Source of the DNA: Osmia lignaria lignaria
Taxonomy: Eukaryota > Arthropoda > Insecta > Hymenoptera > Megachilidae
Assembly: GCF_051020975.1 (NCBI RefSeq)
Contig: NW_027478170.1
Coordinates: 558,001-622,000, forward strand
Length of the DNA stretch: 64,000 nt
Direction of reading: 5' to 3'
Shown here: positions 51,518 through 63,773 of the stretch, one piece after another
Numbering within the stretch: position 1 is the stretch's first letter
Layout of the letters: the number at the start of each line of letters is the position of its first letter
Position numbers and translations under genes: made by a program
The notes under the pieces: model-generated
The model's input: the letters and a program-made list of their open reading frames with translations, nothing else
The model's database searches: none
What the model was told of the DNA's origin: nothing

Positions 51518-53449
51518 TAGCTCGCTTCGTTTCCGAGATATTTGCAGATTTATCTCAAGGGAAGGGGCCTGACGGACATATTTCGAGATATTTCTTCTTC
51601 TTGTTGTTCTTCTTCTGCACAGCTAAGCTGGAAGTGGCATTTGCAGCTCGCACTAGTGCAGAGTTATCTCAAAGAAAGGGGCCACGGTGTTTCTGTATCT
51701 CTATTATGTTGGTGCGGCTTCGGAACTTTTAAATATCTCGATATATCTCGAAAACTACGCTTCTGATCAAAAAATATCGTAGAACATAAATTGTAGGAAA
51801 CATAATTCTCTACAAAAAAGGTCTCTTAACATTTTGCGATAGCTCGCTTCGTTTCCGAGATATTTGCAGATTTATCTCAAGGGAAGGGGCCTGACGGACA
51901 TATTTCGAGATATTTCTTCTTCTTGTTGTTCTTCTTCTGCACAGCTAAGCTGGAAGTGGCATTTGCGGCTCGCACTAGTGCAGAGTTATCTCAAAGAAAG
52001 GGGCCACGGTGTTTCTGTATCCCTATTATGTTGGTGCGGCTTCGGAACTTTTAAATATCTTGATATATCTCGAGAACTACGCATCTGATCAAAAAATATC
52101 ATAGAACATAAAAAGTAGGAAACTTAATTCTCTACAAAAAAGGTCTCTTAACATTTTGCCATAGCTCGCTTCGTTTCCGAGATATTTGCAGATTTATCTC
52201 AAGGGAAGGGGCCTGACGGACATATTTCGAGATATTTCTTCTTCTTGTTGTTCTTCTTCTGCACAGCTAAGCTGGAAGTGGCATTTACAGCTCGCAATAG
52301 TGCAGAGTTATCTCAAAGAAAGGGGCCACGGTGTTTCCGTATCTCTATTATGTTGGTGCGGCTTCGGAACTTTTAAATATCTTGATATATCTCGAGAACT
52401 ACGCATCTGATCAAAAAATATCATAGAACATGAAAAGTAGGAAACTTAATTCTCTACAAAAAAGGTCTCTTAACATTTTGCCATAGCTCGCTTCGTTTCC
52501 GAGATATTTGCAGATTTATCTCAAGGGAAGGGGCCTGACGGACATATTTCGAGATATTTCTTCTTCTTGTTGTTCTTCTTCTGCACAGCTAAGCTGGAAG
52601 TGGCATTTGCAGCTCGCACTAGTGCAGAGTTATCTCAAAGAAAGGGGCCACGGTGTTTCTGTATCTCTATTATGTTGGTGCGGCTTCGGAACTTTTAAAT
52701 ATCTCGATATATCTCGAAAACTACGCTTCTGATCAAAAAATATCGTAGAACATAAATTGTAGGAAACATAATTCTCTACAAAAAAGGTCTCTTAACATTT
52801 TGCGATAGCTCGCTTCGTTTCCGAGATATTTGCAGATTTATCTCAAGGGAAGGGGCCTGACGGACATATTTCGAGATATATCTTCTTCTTGTTGTTCTTC
52901 TTCTGCACAGCTAAGCTGGAAGTGGCATTTGCGGCTCGCACTAGTGCAGAGTTATCTCAAAGAAAGGGGCCACGGTGTTTCTGTATCCCTATTATGTTGG
53001 TGCGGCTTCGGAACTTTTAAATATCTTGATATATCTCGAGAACTACGCATCTGATCAAAAAATATCATAGAACATAAAAAGTAGGAAACTTAATTCTCTA
53101 CAAAAAAGGTCTCTTAACATTTTGCCATAGCTCGCTTCGTTTCCGAGATATTTGCAGATTTATCTCAAGGGAAGGGGCCTGACGGACATATTTCGAGATA
53201 TTTCTTCTGCTTGTTGTTCTTCTTCTGCACAGCTAAGCTGGAAGTGGCATTTGCGGCTCGCACTAGTGCAGAGTTATCTCAAAGAAAGGGACCACGGTGT
53301 TTCTGTATCTCTATTATGTTGGTGCGGCTTCGGAACTTTTAAATATCTTGATATATCTCGAGAACTACGCATCTGATCAAAAAATATCATAGAACATAAA
53401 AAGTAGGAAACTTAATTCTCTACAAAAAAGGTCTCTTAACATTTTGCCA
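51518..53449. repeat. Domain III HOR copy 3 (six units)
   Basis: The first five units match copy 2. The sixth (53128) has TTCTGCTTG and AAAGGGACCACGG. The next unit already restarts the series, so this copy is one unit short. Confidence 0.75.
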
Positions 53450-54415
53450 TAGCTCGCTTCGTTTCCGAGATATTTGCAGATTTATCTCAAGGGAAGGGGC
53501 CTGACGGACATATTTCGAGATATTTCTTCTTCTTGTTGTTCTTCTTCTGCACAGCTAAGCTGGAAGTGGCATTTGCAGCTCGCACTAGTGCAGAGTTATC
53601 TCAAAGAAAGGGGCCACGGTGTTTCTGTATCTCTATTATGTTGGTGCGGCTTCGGAACTTTTAAATATCTCGATATATCTCGAAAACTACGCTTCTGATC
53701 AAAAAATATCGTAGAACATAAATTGTAGGAAACATAATTCTCTACAAAAAAGGTCTCTTAACATTTTGCGATAGCTCGCTTCGTTTCCGAGATATTTGCA
53801 GATTTATCTCAAGGGAAGGGGCCGGACGGACATATTTCGAGATATTTCTTCTTCTTGTTGTTCTTCTTCTGCACAGCTAAGCTGGAAGTGGCATTTGCGG
53901 CTCGCACTAGTGCAGAGTTATCTCAAAGAAAGGGGCCACGGTGTTTCTGTATCCCTATTATGTTGGTGCGGCTTCGGAACTTTTAAATATCTTGATATAT
54001 CTCGAGAACTACGCATCTGATCAAAAAATATCATAGAACATAAAAAGTAGGAAACTTAATTCTCTACAAAAAAGGTCTCTTAACATTTTGCCATAGCTCG
54101 CTTCGTTTCCGAGATATTTGCAGATTTATCTCAAGGGAAGGGGCCTGGCGGACATATTTCGAGATATTTCTTCTTCTTGTTGTTCTTCTTCTGCACAGCT
54201 AAGCTGGAAGTGGCATTTACAGCTCGCAATAGTGCAGAGTTATCTCAAAGAAAGGGGCCACGGTGTTTCTGTATCTCTATTATGTTGGTGCGGCTTCGGA
54301 ACTTTTAAATATCTTGATATATCTCGAGAACTACGCATCTGATCAAAAAATATCATAGAACATGAAAAGTAGGAAACTTAATTCTCTACAAAAAAGGTCT
54401 CTTAACATTTTGCCA
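53450..54415. repeat. Domain III HOR, partial fourth copy (three units)
   Basis: The first three HOR types are present (CACTAG/GCGATAGC unit, TCCCTATT unit with GCCGGACGG, ACAGCTC unit with CCTGGCGG). The series then stops at the border with domain IV, where the AAGGTAAGGGACC unit begins. Confidence 0.7.
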
Positions 54416-55612
54416 TAGCTCGCTTCGTTTCCGAGATATTTGCAGATTTATCTCAAGGTAAGGGACCTGACGGACATATTTCCAGATATTTCTTCTTCTT
54501 GTTGTTCTCCTTCTGCACAGCTAAGCTGGAAGTGGCATTTGCAGCTCGCAATAGTGCATAGCTATCTGGAAGAAAGGGGCCACGGTGTTTCTGTATCTCT
54601 ATTATGTTGGTGCGGCTTCGGAACTTTTAAATATCTTGATATATCTCGAGAACTACGCATCTGATCAAAAAATATCATAGAACATAAAAAGTAGGAAACT
54701 TAATTCGCTACAAAAAAGGTCTCTTAACATTTTGCCATAGCTCGCTTCGTTTCCGAGATATTTGCAGATTTATCTCAAGGGAAGGGGCCTAACGGACATA
54801 TTTCGTGATATTTCTTCTTCTTGTTGTTCTTCTTCTGCACAGCTAAGCTGGAAGTGGCATTTGCAGCTCGCAATAGTGCAGAGTTATCTCAAAGAAAGGG
54901 GCCACGGTGTTTCTGTATCTCTATTATGTTGGTGCGGCTTCGGAACTTTTAAATATCTTGATATATCTCGAGAACTACGCATCTGATCAAAAAATATCAT
55001 AGAACATAAAAAGTAGGAAACTTAATTCTCTACAAAAAAGGTCTCTTATCATTTTGCCATAGCTCTCTTCGTTTCCGAGATATTTGCAGATTTATCTCAA
55101 GGGAAGGGGCCTGACGGACATATTTCGAGATATTTCTTCTTCTTGTTGTTCTTCTTCTGCACAGCTAAGCTGGAAGTGGCATTTGCAGCTCGCAATAGTG
55201 CAGAGTTATCTCAAAGAAAGGGGCCACGGTGTTTCTGTATCTCTATTATGTTGGTGCGGCTTCGGAACTTTTAAATATCTTGATATATCTCGAGAACTAC
55301 GCATCTGATCAGAAAATATCATAGAAGATAAAAAGTAGGAAACTTAATTCTCTACAAAAAAGGTCTCTTAACATTTTGCCATAGCTCGCTTCGTTTCCGA
55401 GATATTTGCAGATTTATCTCAAGGTAAGGGACCTGACGGACATATTTCCAGATATTTCTTCTTCTTGTTGTTCTCCTTCTGCAGAGCTAAGCTGGAAGTG
55501 GCATTTGCAGCTCGCAATAGTGCATAGCTATCTGAAAGAAAGGGGCCACGGTGTTTCTGTATCTCTATTATGTTGGTGCGGCTTCGGAACTTTTAAATAT
55601 CTTGATATATCT

Positions 55613-58214
55613 AGAGAACTACGCATCTGATCAAAAAATATCATAGAACATAAAAAGTAGGAAACTTAATTCGCTACAAAAAAGGTCTCTTAACATTTTG
55701 CCATAGCTCGCTTCGTTTCCGAGATATTTGCAGATTTATCTCAAGGGAAGGGGCCTAACGGACATATTTCGTGATATTTCTTCTTCTTGTTGTTCTTCTT
55801 CTGCACAGCTAAGCTGGAAGTGGCATTTGCAGCTCGCAATAGTGCAGAGTTATCTCAAAGAAAGGGGCCACGGTGTTTCTGTATCTCTATTATGTTGGTG
55901 CGGCTTCTTAACTTTTAAATATCTTGATATATCTCGAGAACTACGCATCTGATCAAAAAATATCATAGAACATAAAAAGTAGGAAACTTAATTCTCTACA
56001 AAAAAGGTCTCTTATCATTTTGCCATAGCTCTCTTCGTTTCCGAGATATTTGCAGATTTATCTCAAGGGAAGAGGCCTGACGGACATATTTCGAGATATT
56101 TCTTCTTCTTGTTGTTCTTCTTCTGCACAGCTAAGCTGGAAGTGGCATTTGCAGCTCGCAATAGTGCAGAGTTATCTCAACGAAAGGGGCCACGGTGTTT
56201 CTGTATCTCTATTATGTTGGTGCGGCTTCGGAACTTTTAAATATCTTGATATATCTCGAGAACTACGCATCTGATCAAAAAATATCATAGAACATAAAAC
56301 GTAGGAAACTTAATTCTCTACAAAAAAGGTCTCTTAACATTTTGCCATAGCTCGCTTCGTTTCCGAGATATTTGCAGATTTATCTCAAGGGAAGGGGCCT
56401 AACGGACATATTTCGAGATATTTCTTCTTCTTGTTGTTCTTCTTCTGCACAGCTAAACTGGAAGTGGCATTTCCAGGTCACAATAGTGCACAGTTCTCTC
56501 AAAGAAAGGAGCCACGGTGTTTCTGTATCTCTATTATGTTGGTGCGGCTTCGGAACTTTTAAATATCTTGATATATCTCGAGAACTACGCGTCTGATCAA
56601 AAAATATCATAGAACATAAAAAGTAGGAAACATAATTCTCTACAAAAAACGTCTCTTAACATTTTGCCATAGCTCGCTTCGTTTCCGAGATATTTGCAGA
56701 TTCAGCTCAAAGGAACTGGCCTGACGGACATATTTCGAGATATTTCTTCTTCTTGTTGTTCTTCCTCTGCACAGCTAAGCTGGAAGTGGCATTTGCAGCT
56801 CGCAATAGTGCAGAGTTATCTCAAAGAAAGGGGCCACGGTGTTTCTGTATCTCTATTATGTTGGTGCGGCTTCGGAACTTTTAAATATCTTGATATATCT
56901 CGAGAACTACGCATCTGATCAAAAAATATCATAGAACATAAAAGGTAGGAAACTTAATTCTCTACAAAAAAGGTCTCTTATCATTTTGCCATAGCTCTCT
57001 TCGTTTCCGAGATATTTGCAGATTTATCTCAAGGGAAGGGGCCTGACGGACATATTTCGAGATATTTCTTCTTCTTGTTGTTCTTCTTCTGCACAGCTAA
57101 GCTGGAAGTGGCATTTGCAGCTCGCACTAGTGCAGAGTTATCTCAAAGAAAGGGGCCACGGTGTTTCTGTATCTCTATTATGTTGGTGCGGCTTCGGAAC
57201 TTTTAAATATCTCGATATATCTCGAAAACTACGCTTCTGATCAAAAAATATCATAGAACATAAATTGTAGCAAACATAATTCTCTACAAAAAACGTCTCT
57301 TAACATTTTGCCATAGCTCGCTTCGTTTCCGAGATATTTGCAGATTCAGCTCAAAGGAACTGGCCTGACGGACATATTTCGAGATATTTCTTCTTCTTGT
57401 TGTTCTTCCTCTGCACAGCTAAGCTGGAAGTGGCATTTGCAGCTCGCAATAGTGCAGAGTTATCTCAAGGGAAGGGGCCTAACGGACATATTTCGAGATA
57501 TTTCTTCTTCTTGTTGTTCTTCTTCTGCACAGCTAAACTGGAAGTGGCATTTCCAGCTCGCAATAGTGCAGAGTTATCTCAAAGAGAGGGGCCACGGTGT
57601 TTCTGTATCTCTATTATGTGGGTGCGGCTTCGGAACTTTTAAATATCTTGATATATCTCGAGAACTACGCATCTGATCAAAAAATACCATAGAACATAAA
57701 AAGTAGGAAACTTAATTCTCTACACATAAGGTCTCTCAACATTTTGCCATAGCTCGCTTAGTTTCCGAGATATTTGCAGATTTATCTCAAGGGAAGGGGC
57801 CTGACGGACATATTTCGAGATATTTCTTCTTCTTGTTGTTCTTCTTCTGCACAGCTAAGCTGGAAGTGGCATTTGCAGCTCGCAATTGTGCAGAGTTATC
57901 TCAAAGAGAGGGGCCACGATGTTTCTGTATCTCTATTATGTTGGTGCGGCTTCGGAACTTTTAAATATCTTGATATATCTCGAGAACTACGAATCTGATC
58001 AGAAAATATCATAGAAGATAAAAAGTAGGAAACTTAATTCTCTACAAAAAAGCTCTCTTAACATTTTGCCATAGCTCGCTTCGTTTCCGAGATATTTGCA
58101 GATTTATCTCATGGTAAGGGGCCTGACGGACATATTTCGAGATATTTCTTCTTCTTGTTGTTCTTCTTCTGCACAGCTAAGCTGGAAGTGGCATTTGCAG
58201 CTCGCAATAGTGCA
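55613..58214. repeat. 2,690-bp HOR, copy 1
   Basis: This copy matches 58303-60904 at an offset of 2,690 bp, which is seven 322-bp units plus one 436-bp unit. More than ten rare variants are shared, among them GGCTTCTTAAC, AAAACGTAGG, CAGGTCACAATAG, AAAGGTAGG, GTAGCAAAC, TATGTGGGTGC, AAATACCATAG, CTACACATAAGG, GCTTAGTTTCC, GCAATTGTGC, CCACGATG and AAAAGCTCTC. Only two differences were noticed (GAAGAGGCC and CAACGAAAGG in the unit at 56026). The match ends at GTGCAGAG versus GTGCATAG. Confidence 0.85.
57314..57749. repeat. 436-bp unit, copy 1 (internal 114-bp gain)
   Basis: The unit starts as class Q (GATTCAGCTC). At the second TTATCTCAA motif (57460-57468) it jumps back to the first motif of a different unit class and reads GGGAAGGGGCCTAACGG, then AACTGG and TTTCCAGCTC. 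The 114 bp between the two motifs are therefore present twice, in two variant versions. The jump keeps the recurrent open frame, giving 112 codons from TTG at 57338 to 57676, the longest in the window. It carries the private change TATGTGGGTGC. Confidence 0.9.
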
Positions 58215-58302
58215 GAGTTATCTCAAAGAAAGGGGCCACGGTGTTTCTGTATCTCTATTATGTTGGTGCGGCTTCGGAACTTTTAAATATCTTGATATAT
58301 CT

Positions 58303-60904
58303 CGAGAACTACGCATCTGATCAAAAAATATCATAGAACATAAAAAGTAGGAAACTTAATTCGCTACAAAAAAGGTCTCTTAACATTTTGCCATAGCTCG
58401 CTTCGTTTCCGAGATATTTGCAGATTTATCTCAAGGGAAGGGGCCTAACGGACATATTTCGTGATATTTCTTCTTCTTGTTGTTCTTCTTCTGCACAGCT
58501 AAGCTGGAAGTGGCATTTGCAGCTCGCAATAGTGCAGAGTTATCTCAAAGAAAGGGGCCACGGTGTTTCTGTATCTCTATTATGTTGGTGCGGCTTCTTA
58601 ACTTTTAAATATCTTGATATATCTCGAGAACTACGCATCTGATCAAAAAATATCATAGAACATAAAAAGTAGGAAACTTAATTCTCTACAAAAAAGGTCT
58701 CTTATCATTTTGCCATAGCTCTCTTCGTTTCCGAGATATTTGCAGATTTATCTCAAGGGAAGGGGCCTGACGGACATATTTCGAGATATTTCTTCTTCTT
58801 GTTGTTCTTCTTCTGCACAGCTAAGCTGGAAGTGGCATTTGCAGCTCGCAATAGTGCAGAGTTATCTCAAAGAAAGGGGCCACGGTGTTTCTGTATCTCT
58901 ATTATGTTGGTGCGGCTTCGGAACTTTTAAATATCTTGATATATCTCGAGAACTACGCATCTGATCAAAAAATATCATAGAACATAAAACGTAGGAAACT
59001 TAATTCTCTACAAAAAAGGTCTCTTAACATTTTGCCATAGCTCGCTTCGTTTCCGAGATATTTGCAGATTTATCTCAAGGGAAGGGGCCTAACGGACATA
59101 TTTCGAGATATTTCTTCTTCTTGTTGTTCTTCTTCTGCACAGCTAAACTGGAAGTGGCATTTCCAGGTCACAATAGTGCACAGTTCTCTCAAAGAAAGGA
59201 GCCACGGTGTTTCTGTATCTCTATTATGTTGGTGCGGCTTCGGAACTTTTAAATATCTTGATATATCTCGAGAACTACGCGTCTGATCAAAAAATATCAT
59301 AGAACATAAAAAGTAGGAAACATAATTCTCTACAAAAAACGTCTCTTAACATTTTGCCATAGCTCGCTTCGTTTCCGAGATATTTGCAGATTCAGCTCAA
59401 AGGAACTGGCCTGACGGACATATTTCGAGATATTTCTTCTTCTTGTTGTTCTTCCTCTGCACAGCTAAGCTGGAAGTGGCATTTGCAGCTCGCAATAGTG
59501 CAGAGTTATCTCAAAGAAAGGGGCCACGGTGTTTCTGTATCTCTATTATGTTGGTGCGGCTTCGGAACTTTTAAATATCTTGATATATCTCGAGAACTAC
59601 GCATCTGATCAAAAAATATCATAGAACATAAAAGGTAGGAAACTTAATTCTCTACAAAAAAGGTCTCTTATCATTTTGCCATAGCTCTCTTCGTTTCCGA
59701 GATATTTGCAGATTTATCTCAAGGGAAGGGGCCTGACGGACATATTTCGAGATATTTCTTCTTCTTGTTGTTCTTCTTCTGCACAGCTAAGCTGGAAGTG
59801 GCATTTGCAGCTCGCACTAGTGCAGAGTTATCTCAAAGAAAGGGGCCACGGTGTTTCTGTATCTCTATTATGTTGGTGCGGCTTCGGAACTTTTAAATAT
59901 CTCGATATATCTCGAAAACTACGCTTCTGATCAAAAAATATCATAGAACATAAATTGTAGCAAACATAATTCTCTACAAAAAACGTCTCTTAACATTTTG
60001 CCATAGCTCGCTTCGTTTCCGAGATATTTGCAGATTCAGCTCAAAGGAACTGGCCTGACGGACATATTTCGAGATATTTCTTCTTCTTGTTGTTCTTCCT
60101 CTGCACAGCTAAGCTGGAAGTGGCATTTGCAGCTCGCAATAGTGCAGAGTTATCTCAAGGGAAGGGGCCTAACGGACATATTTCGAGATATTTCTTCTTC
60201 TTGTTGTTCTTCTTCTGCACAGCTAAACTGGAAGTGGCATTTCCAGCTCGCAATAGTGCAGAGTTATCTCAAAGAGAGGGGCCACGGTGTTTCTGTATCT
60301 CTATTATGTGGGTGCGGCTTCGGAACTTTTAAATATCTTGATATATCTCGAGAACTACGCATCTGATCAAAAAATACCATAGAACATAAAAAGTAGGAAA
60401 CTTAATTCTCTACACATAAGGTCTCTCAACATTTTGCCATAGCTCGCTTAGTTTCCGAGATATTTGCAGATTTATCTCAAGGGAAGGGGCCTGACGGACA
60501 TATTTCGAGATATTTCTTCTTCTTGTTGTTCTTCTTCTGCACAGCTAAGCTGGAAGTGGCATTTGCAGCTCGCAATTGTGCAGAGTTATCTCAAAGAGAG
60601 GGGCCACGATGTTTCTGTATCTCTATTATGTTGGTGCGGCTTCGGAACTTTTAAATATCTTGATATATCTCGAGAACTACGAATCTGATCAGAAAATATC
60701 ATAGAAGATAAAAAGTAGGAAACTTAATTCTCTACAAAAAAGCTCTCTTAACATTTTGCCATAGCTCGCTTCGTTTCCGAGATATTTGCAGATTTATCTC
60801 ATGGTAAGGGGCCTGACGGACATATTTCGAGATATTTCTTCTTCTTGTTGTTCTTCTTCTGCACAGCTAAGCTGGAAGTGGCATTTGCAGCTCGCAATAG
60901 TGCA
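58303..60904. repeat. 2,690-bp HOR, copy 2
   Basis: Partner of 55613-58214. It begins inside the unit at 58072, just after the one place where copy 1's left flank differs (CTAGAG at 55612, CTCGAG here). The two copies are thus adjacent, separated only by part of a hybrid unit (58215-58302). Confidence 0.85.
60004..60439. repeat. 436-bp unit, copy 2
   Basis: This copy looks identical to the unit at 57314, including TATGTGGGTGC, and lies 2,690 bp downstream as part of HOR copy 2. Its 112-codon frame runs from 60028 to 60366. Confidence 0.9.
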
Positions 60905-61727
60905 TAGTTATCTGAAAGAAAGGGGCCACGGTGTTTCTGTATCTCTATTATGTTGGTGCGGCTTCGGAACTTTTAAATATCTCGATATATCTCGAAAACT
61001 ACGCTTCTGATCAAAAAATATCATAGAACATAAAAAGTAGGAAACTTAATTCGCTACAAAAAAGGTCTCTTAACATTTTGCCATCGCTCGCTTCGTTTCC
61101 GAGATATTTGCAGATTGATCTCAAGGTAAGGGGCCTGACGGACATATTTCGAGATATTTCTTCTTCTTGTTGTTCTTCTTCTGCACAGCTAAGCTGGAAG
61201 TGGCATTTGCAGCTCGCAATAGTGCATAGCTATCTGAAAGAAAGGGGCCACGGTGTTTCTGTATCTCTATTATGTTGGTGCGGCTTCGGAACTTTTAAAT
61301 ATCTTGATATATCTCGAGAACTACGCATCTGATCAAAAAATATCATAGAACATAAAAAGTAGGAAACTTAATTCGCTACAAAAAAGGTCTCTTAACATTT
61401 TGCAATAGCTCGCTTCGTTTCCGAGATATTTGCAGATATATCTCAAGGGAAGGGGCCTGACGGACATATTTCGAGATATTTCTTCTTCTTGTTGTTCTTC
61501 TTCTGCACAGCTAAGCTGGAAGTGGCATTTGCGGCTCGCACTAGTGCAGAGTTATCTCAAAGAAAGGGGCCACGGTGTTTCTGTATCTCTATTATGTTGG
61601 TGCGGCTTCGGAACTTTTAAATATCTCGATATATCTCGAAAACTACGCTTCTGATCAAAAAATATCATAGAACATAAATTGTAGGAAACATAATTCTCTA
61701 CAAAAAACGTCTCTTAACATTTTGCCA

Positions 61728-62163
61728 TAGCTCGCTTCGTTTCCGAGATATTTGCAGATTCAGCTCAAAGGAACTGGCCTGACGGACATATTTCGAGATA
61801 TTTCTTCTTCTTGTTGTTCTTCCTCTGCACAGCTAAGCTGGAAGTGGCATTTGCAGCTCGCAATAGTGCAGAGTTATCTCAAGGGAAGGGGCCTAACGGA
61901 CATATTTCGAGATATTTCTTCTTCTTGTTGTTCTTCTTCTGCACAGCTAAACTGGAAGTGGCATTTCCAGCTCGCAATAGTGCAGAGTTATCTCAAAGAG
62001 AGGGGCCACGGTGTTTCTGTATCTCTATTATGTTGGTGCGGCTTCGGAACTTTTAAATATCTTGATATATCTCGAGAACTACGCATCTGATCAAAAAATA
62101 CCATAGAACATAAAAAGTAGGAAACTTAATTCTCTACACATAAGGTCTCTCAACATTTTGCCA
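61728..62163. repeat. 436-bp unit, copy 3
   Basis: It has the same junction as the other two but the usual TATGTTGGTGC, and it lies 1,724 bp from copy 2 (four normal units plus one long one). The block 59962-61083 matches 61686-62807. At four marker sites this copy has the array-wide bases: TTGGTGC, GCTTCGTTTCC, GCAATAGTGC and CCACGGTG. Copies 1 and 2 carry changed bases at these sites. Its frame runs from 61752 to 62090. Confidence 0.9.
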
Positions 62164-63773
62164 TAGCTCGCTTCGTTTCCGAGATATTTGCAGATTTATC
62201 TCAAGGGAAGGGGCCTGACGGACATATTTCGAGATATTTCTTCTTCTTGTTGTTCTTCTTCTGCACAGCTAAGCTGGAAGTGGCATTTGCAGCTCGCAAT
62301 AGTGCAGAGTTATCTCAAAGAGAGGGGCCACGGTGTTTCTGTATCTCTATTATGTTGGTGCGGCTTCGGAACTTTTAAATATCTTGATATATCTCGAGAA
62401 CTACGAATCTGATCAGAAAATATCATAGAAGATAAAAAGTAGGAAACTTAATTCTCTACAAAAAAGCTCTCTTAACATTTTGCCATAGCTCGCTTCGTTT
62501 CCGAGATATTTGCAGATTTATCTCATGGTAAGGGGCCTGACGGACATATTTCGAGATATTTCTTCTTCTTGTTGTTCTTCTTCTGCACAGCTAAGCTGGA
62601 AGTGGCATTTGCAGCTCGCAATAGTGCATAGTTATCTGAAAGAAAGGGGCCACGGTGTTTCTGTATCTCTATTATGTTGGTGCGGCTTCGGAACTTTTAA
62701 ATATCTCGATATATCTCGAAAACTACGCTTCTGATCAAAAAATATCATAGAACATAAAAAGTAGGAAACTTAATTCGCTACAAAAAAGGTCTCTTAACAT
62801 TTTGCCATAGCTCGCTTCGTTTCCGAGATATTTGCAGATTTATCTCAAGGGAAGGGGCCTAACGGACATATTTCGAGATATTTCTTCTTCTTGTTGTTCT
62901 TCTTCTGCACAGCTAAACTGGAAGTGGCATTTCCAGCTCGCAATTGTGCAGAGTTATCTCAAAGAGAGGGGCCACGGTGTTTCTGTATCTCTATTATGTT
63001 GGTGCGGCTTCGGAACTTTTAAATATCTTGATATATCTCGAGAACTACGCATCTGATCAGAAAATATCATAGAACATAAAACGTAGGAAACTTAATTCTC
63101 TACAAAAAAGGTCTCTTAACATTTTGCCATAGCTCGCTTCGTTTCCGAGATATTTGCAGATTGATCTCAAGGTAAGGGGCCTGACGGACATATTTCGAGA
63201 TATTTCTTCTTCTTGTTGTTCTTCTTCTGCACAGCTAAGCTGGAAGTGGCATTTGCAGCTCGCAATAGTGCATAGCTATCTGAAAGAAAGGGGCCACGGT
63301 GTTTCTGTATCTCTATTATGTTGGTGCGGCTTCGGAACTTTTAAATATCTTGATATATCTCGAGAACTACGCATCTGATCAAAAAATATCATAGAACATA
63401 AAAAGTAGGAAACTTAATTCGCTACAAAAAAGGTCTCTTAACATTTTGCCATCGCTCGCTTCGTTTCCGAGATATTTGCAGATTTATCTCAAGGGAAGGG
63501 GCCTAACGGACATATTTCGTGATATTTCTTCTTCTTGTTGTTCTTCTTCTGCACAGCTAAGCTGGAAGTGGCATTTGCAGCTCGCAATAGTGCAGAGTTA
63601 TCTCAAAGAAAGGGGCCACGGTGTTTCTGTATCTCTATTATGTTGGTGCGGCTTCTTAACTTTTAAATATCTTGATATATCTCGAGAACTACGCATCTGA
63701 TCAGAAAATATCATAGAACATAAAAAGTAGGAAACTTAATTCGCTACAAAAAAGGTCTCTTAACATTTTGCAA

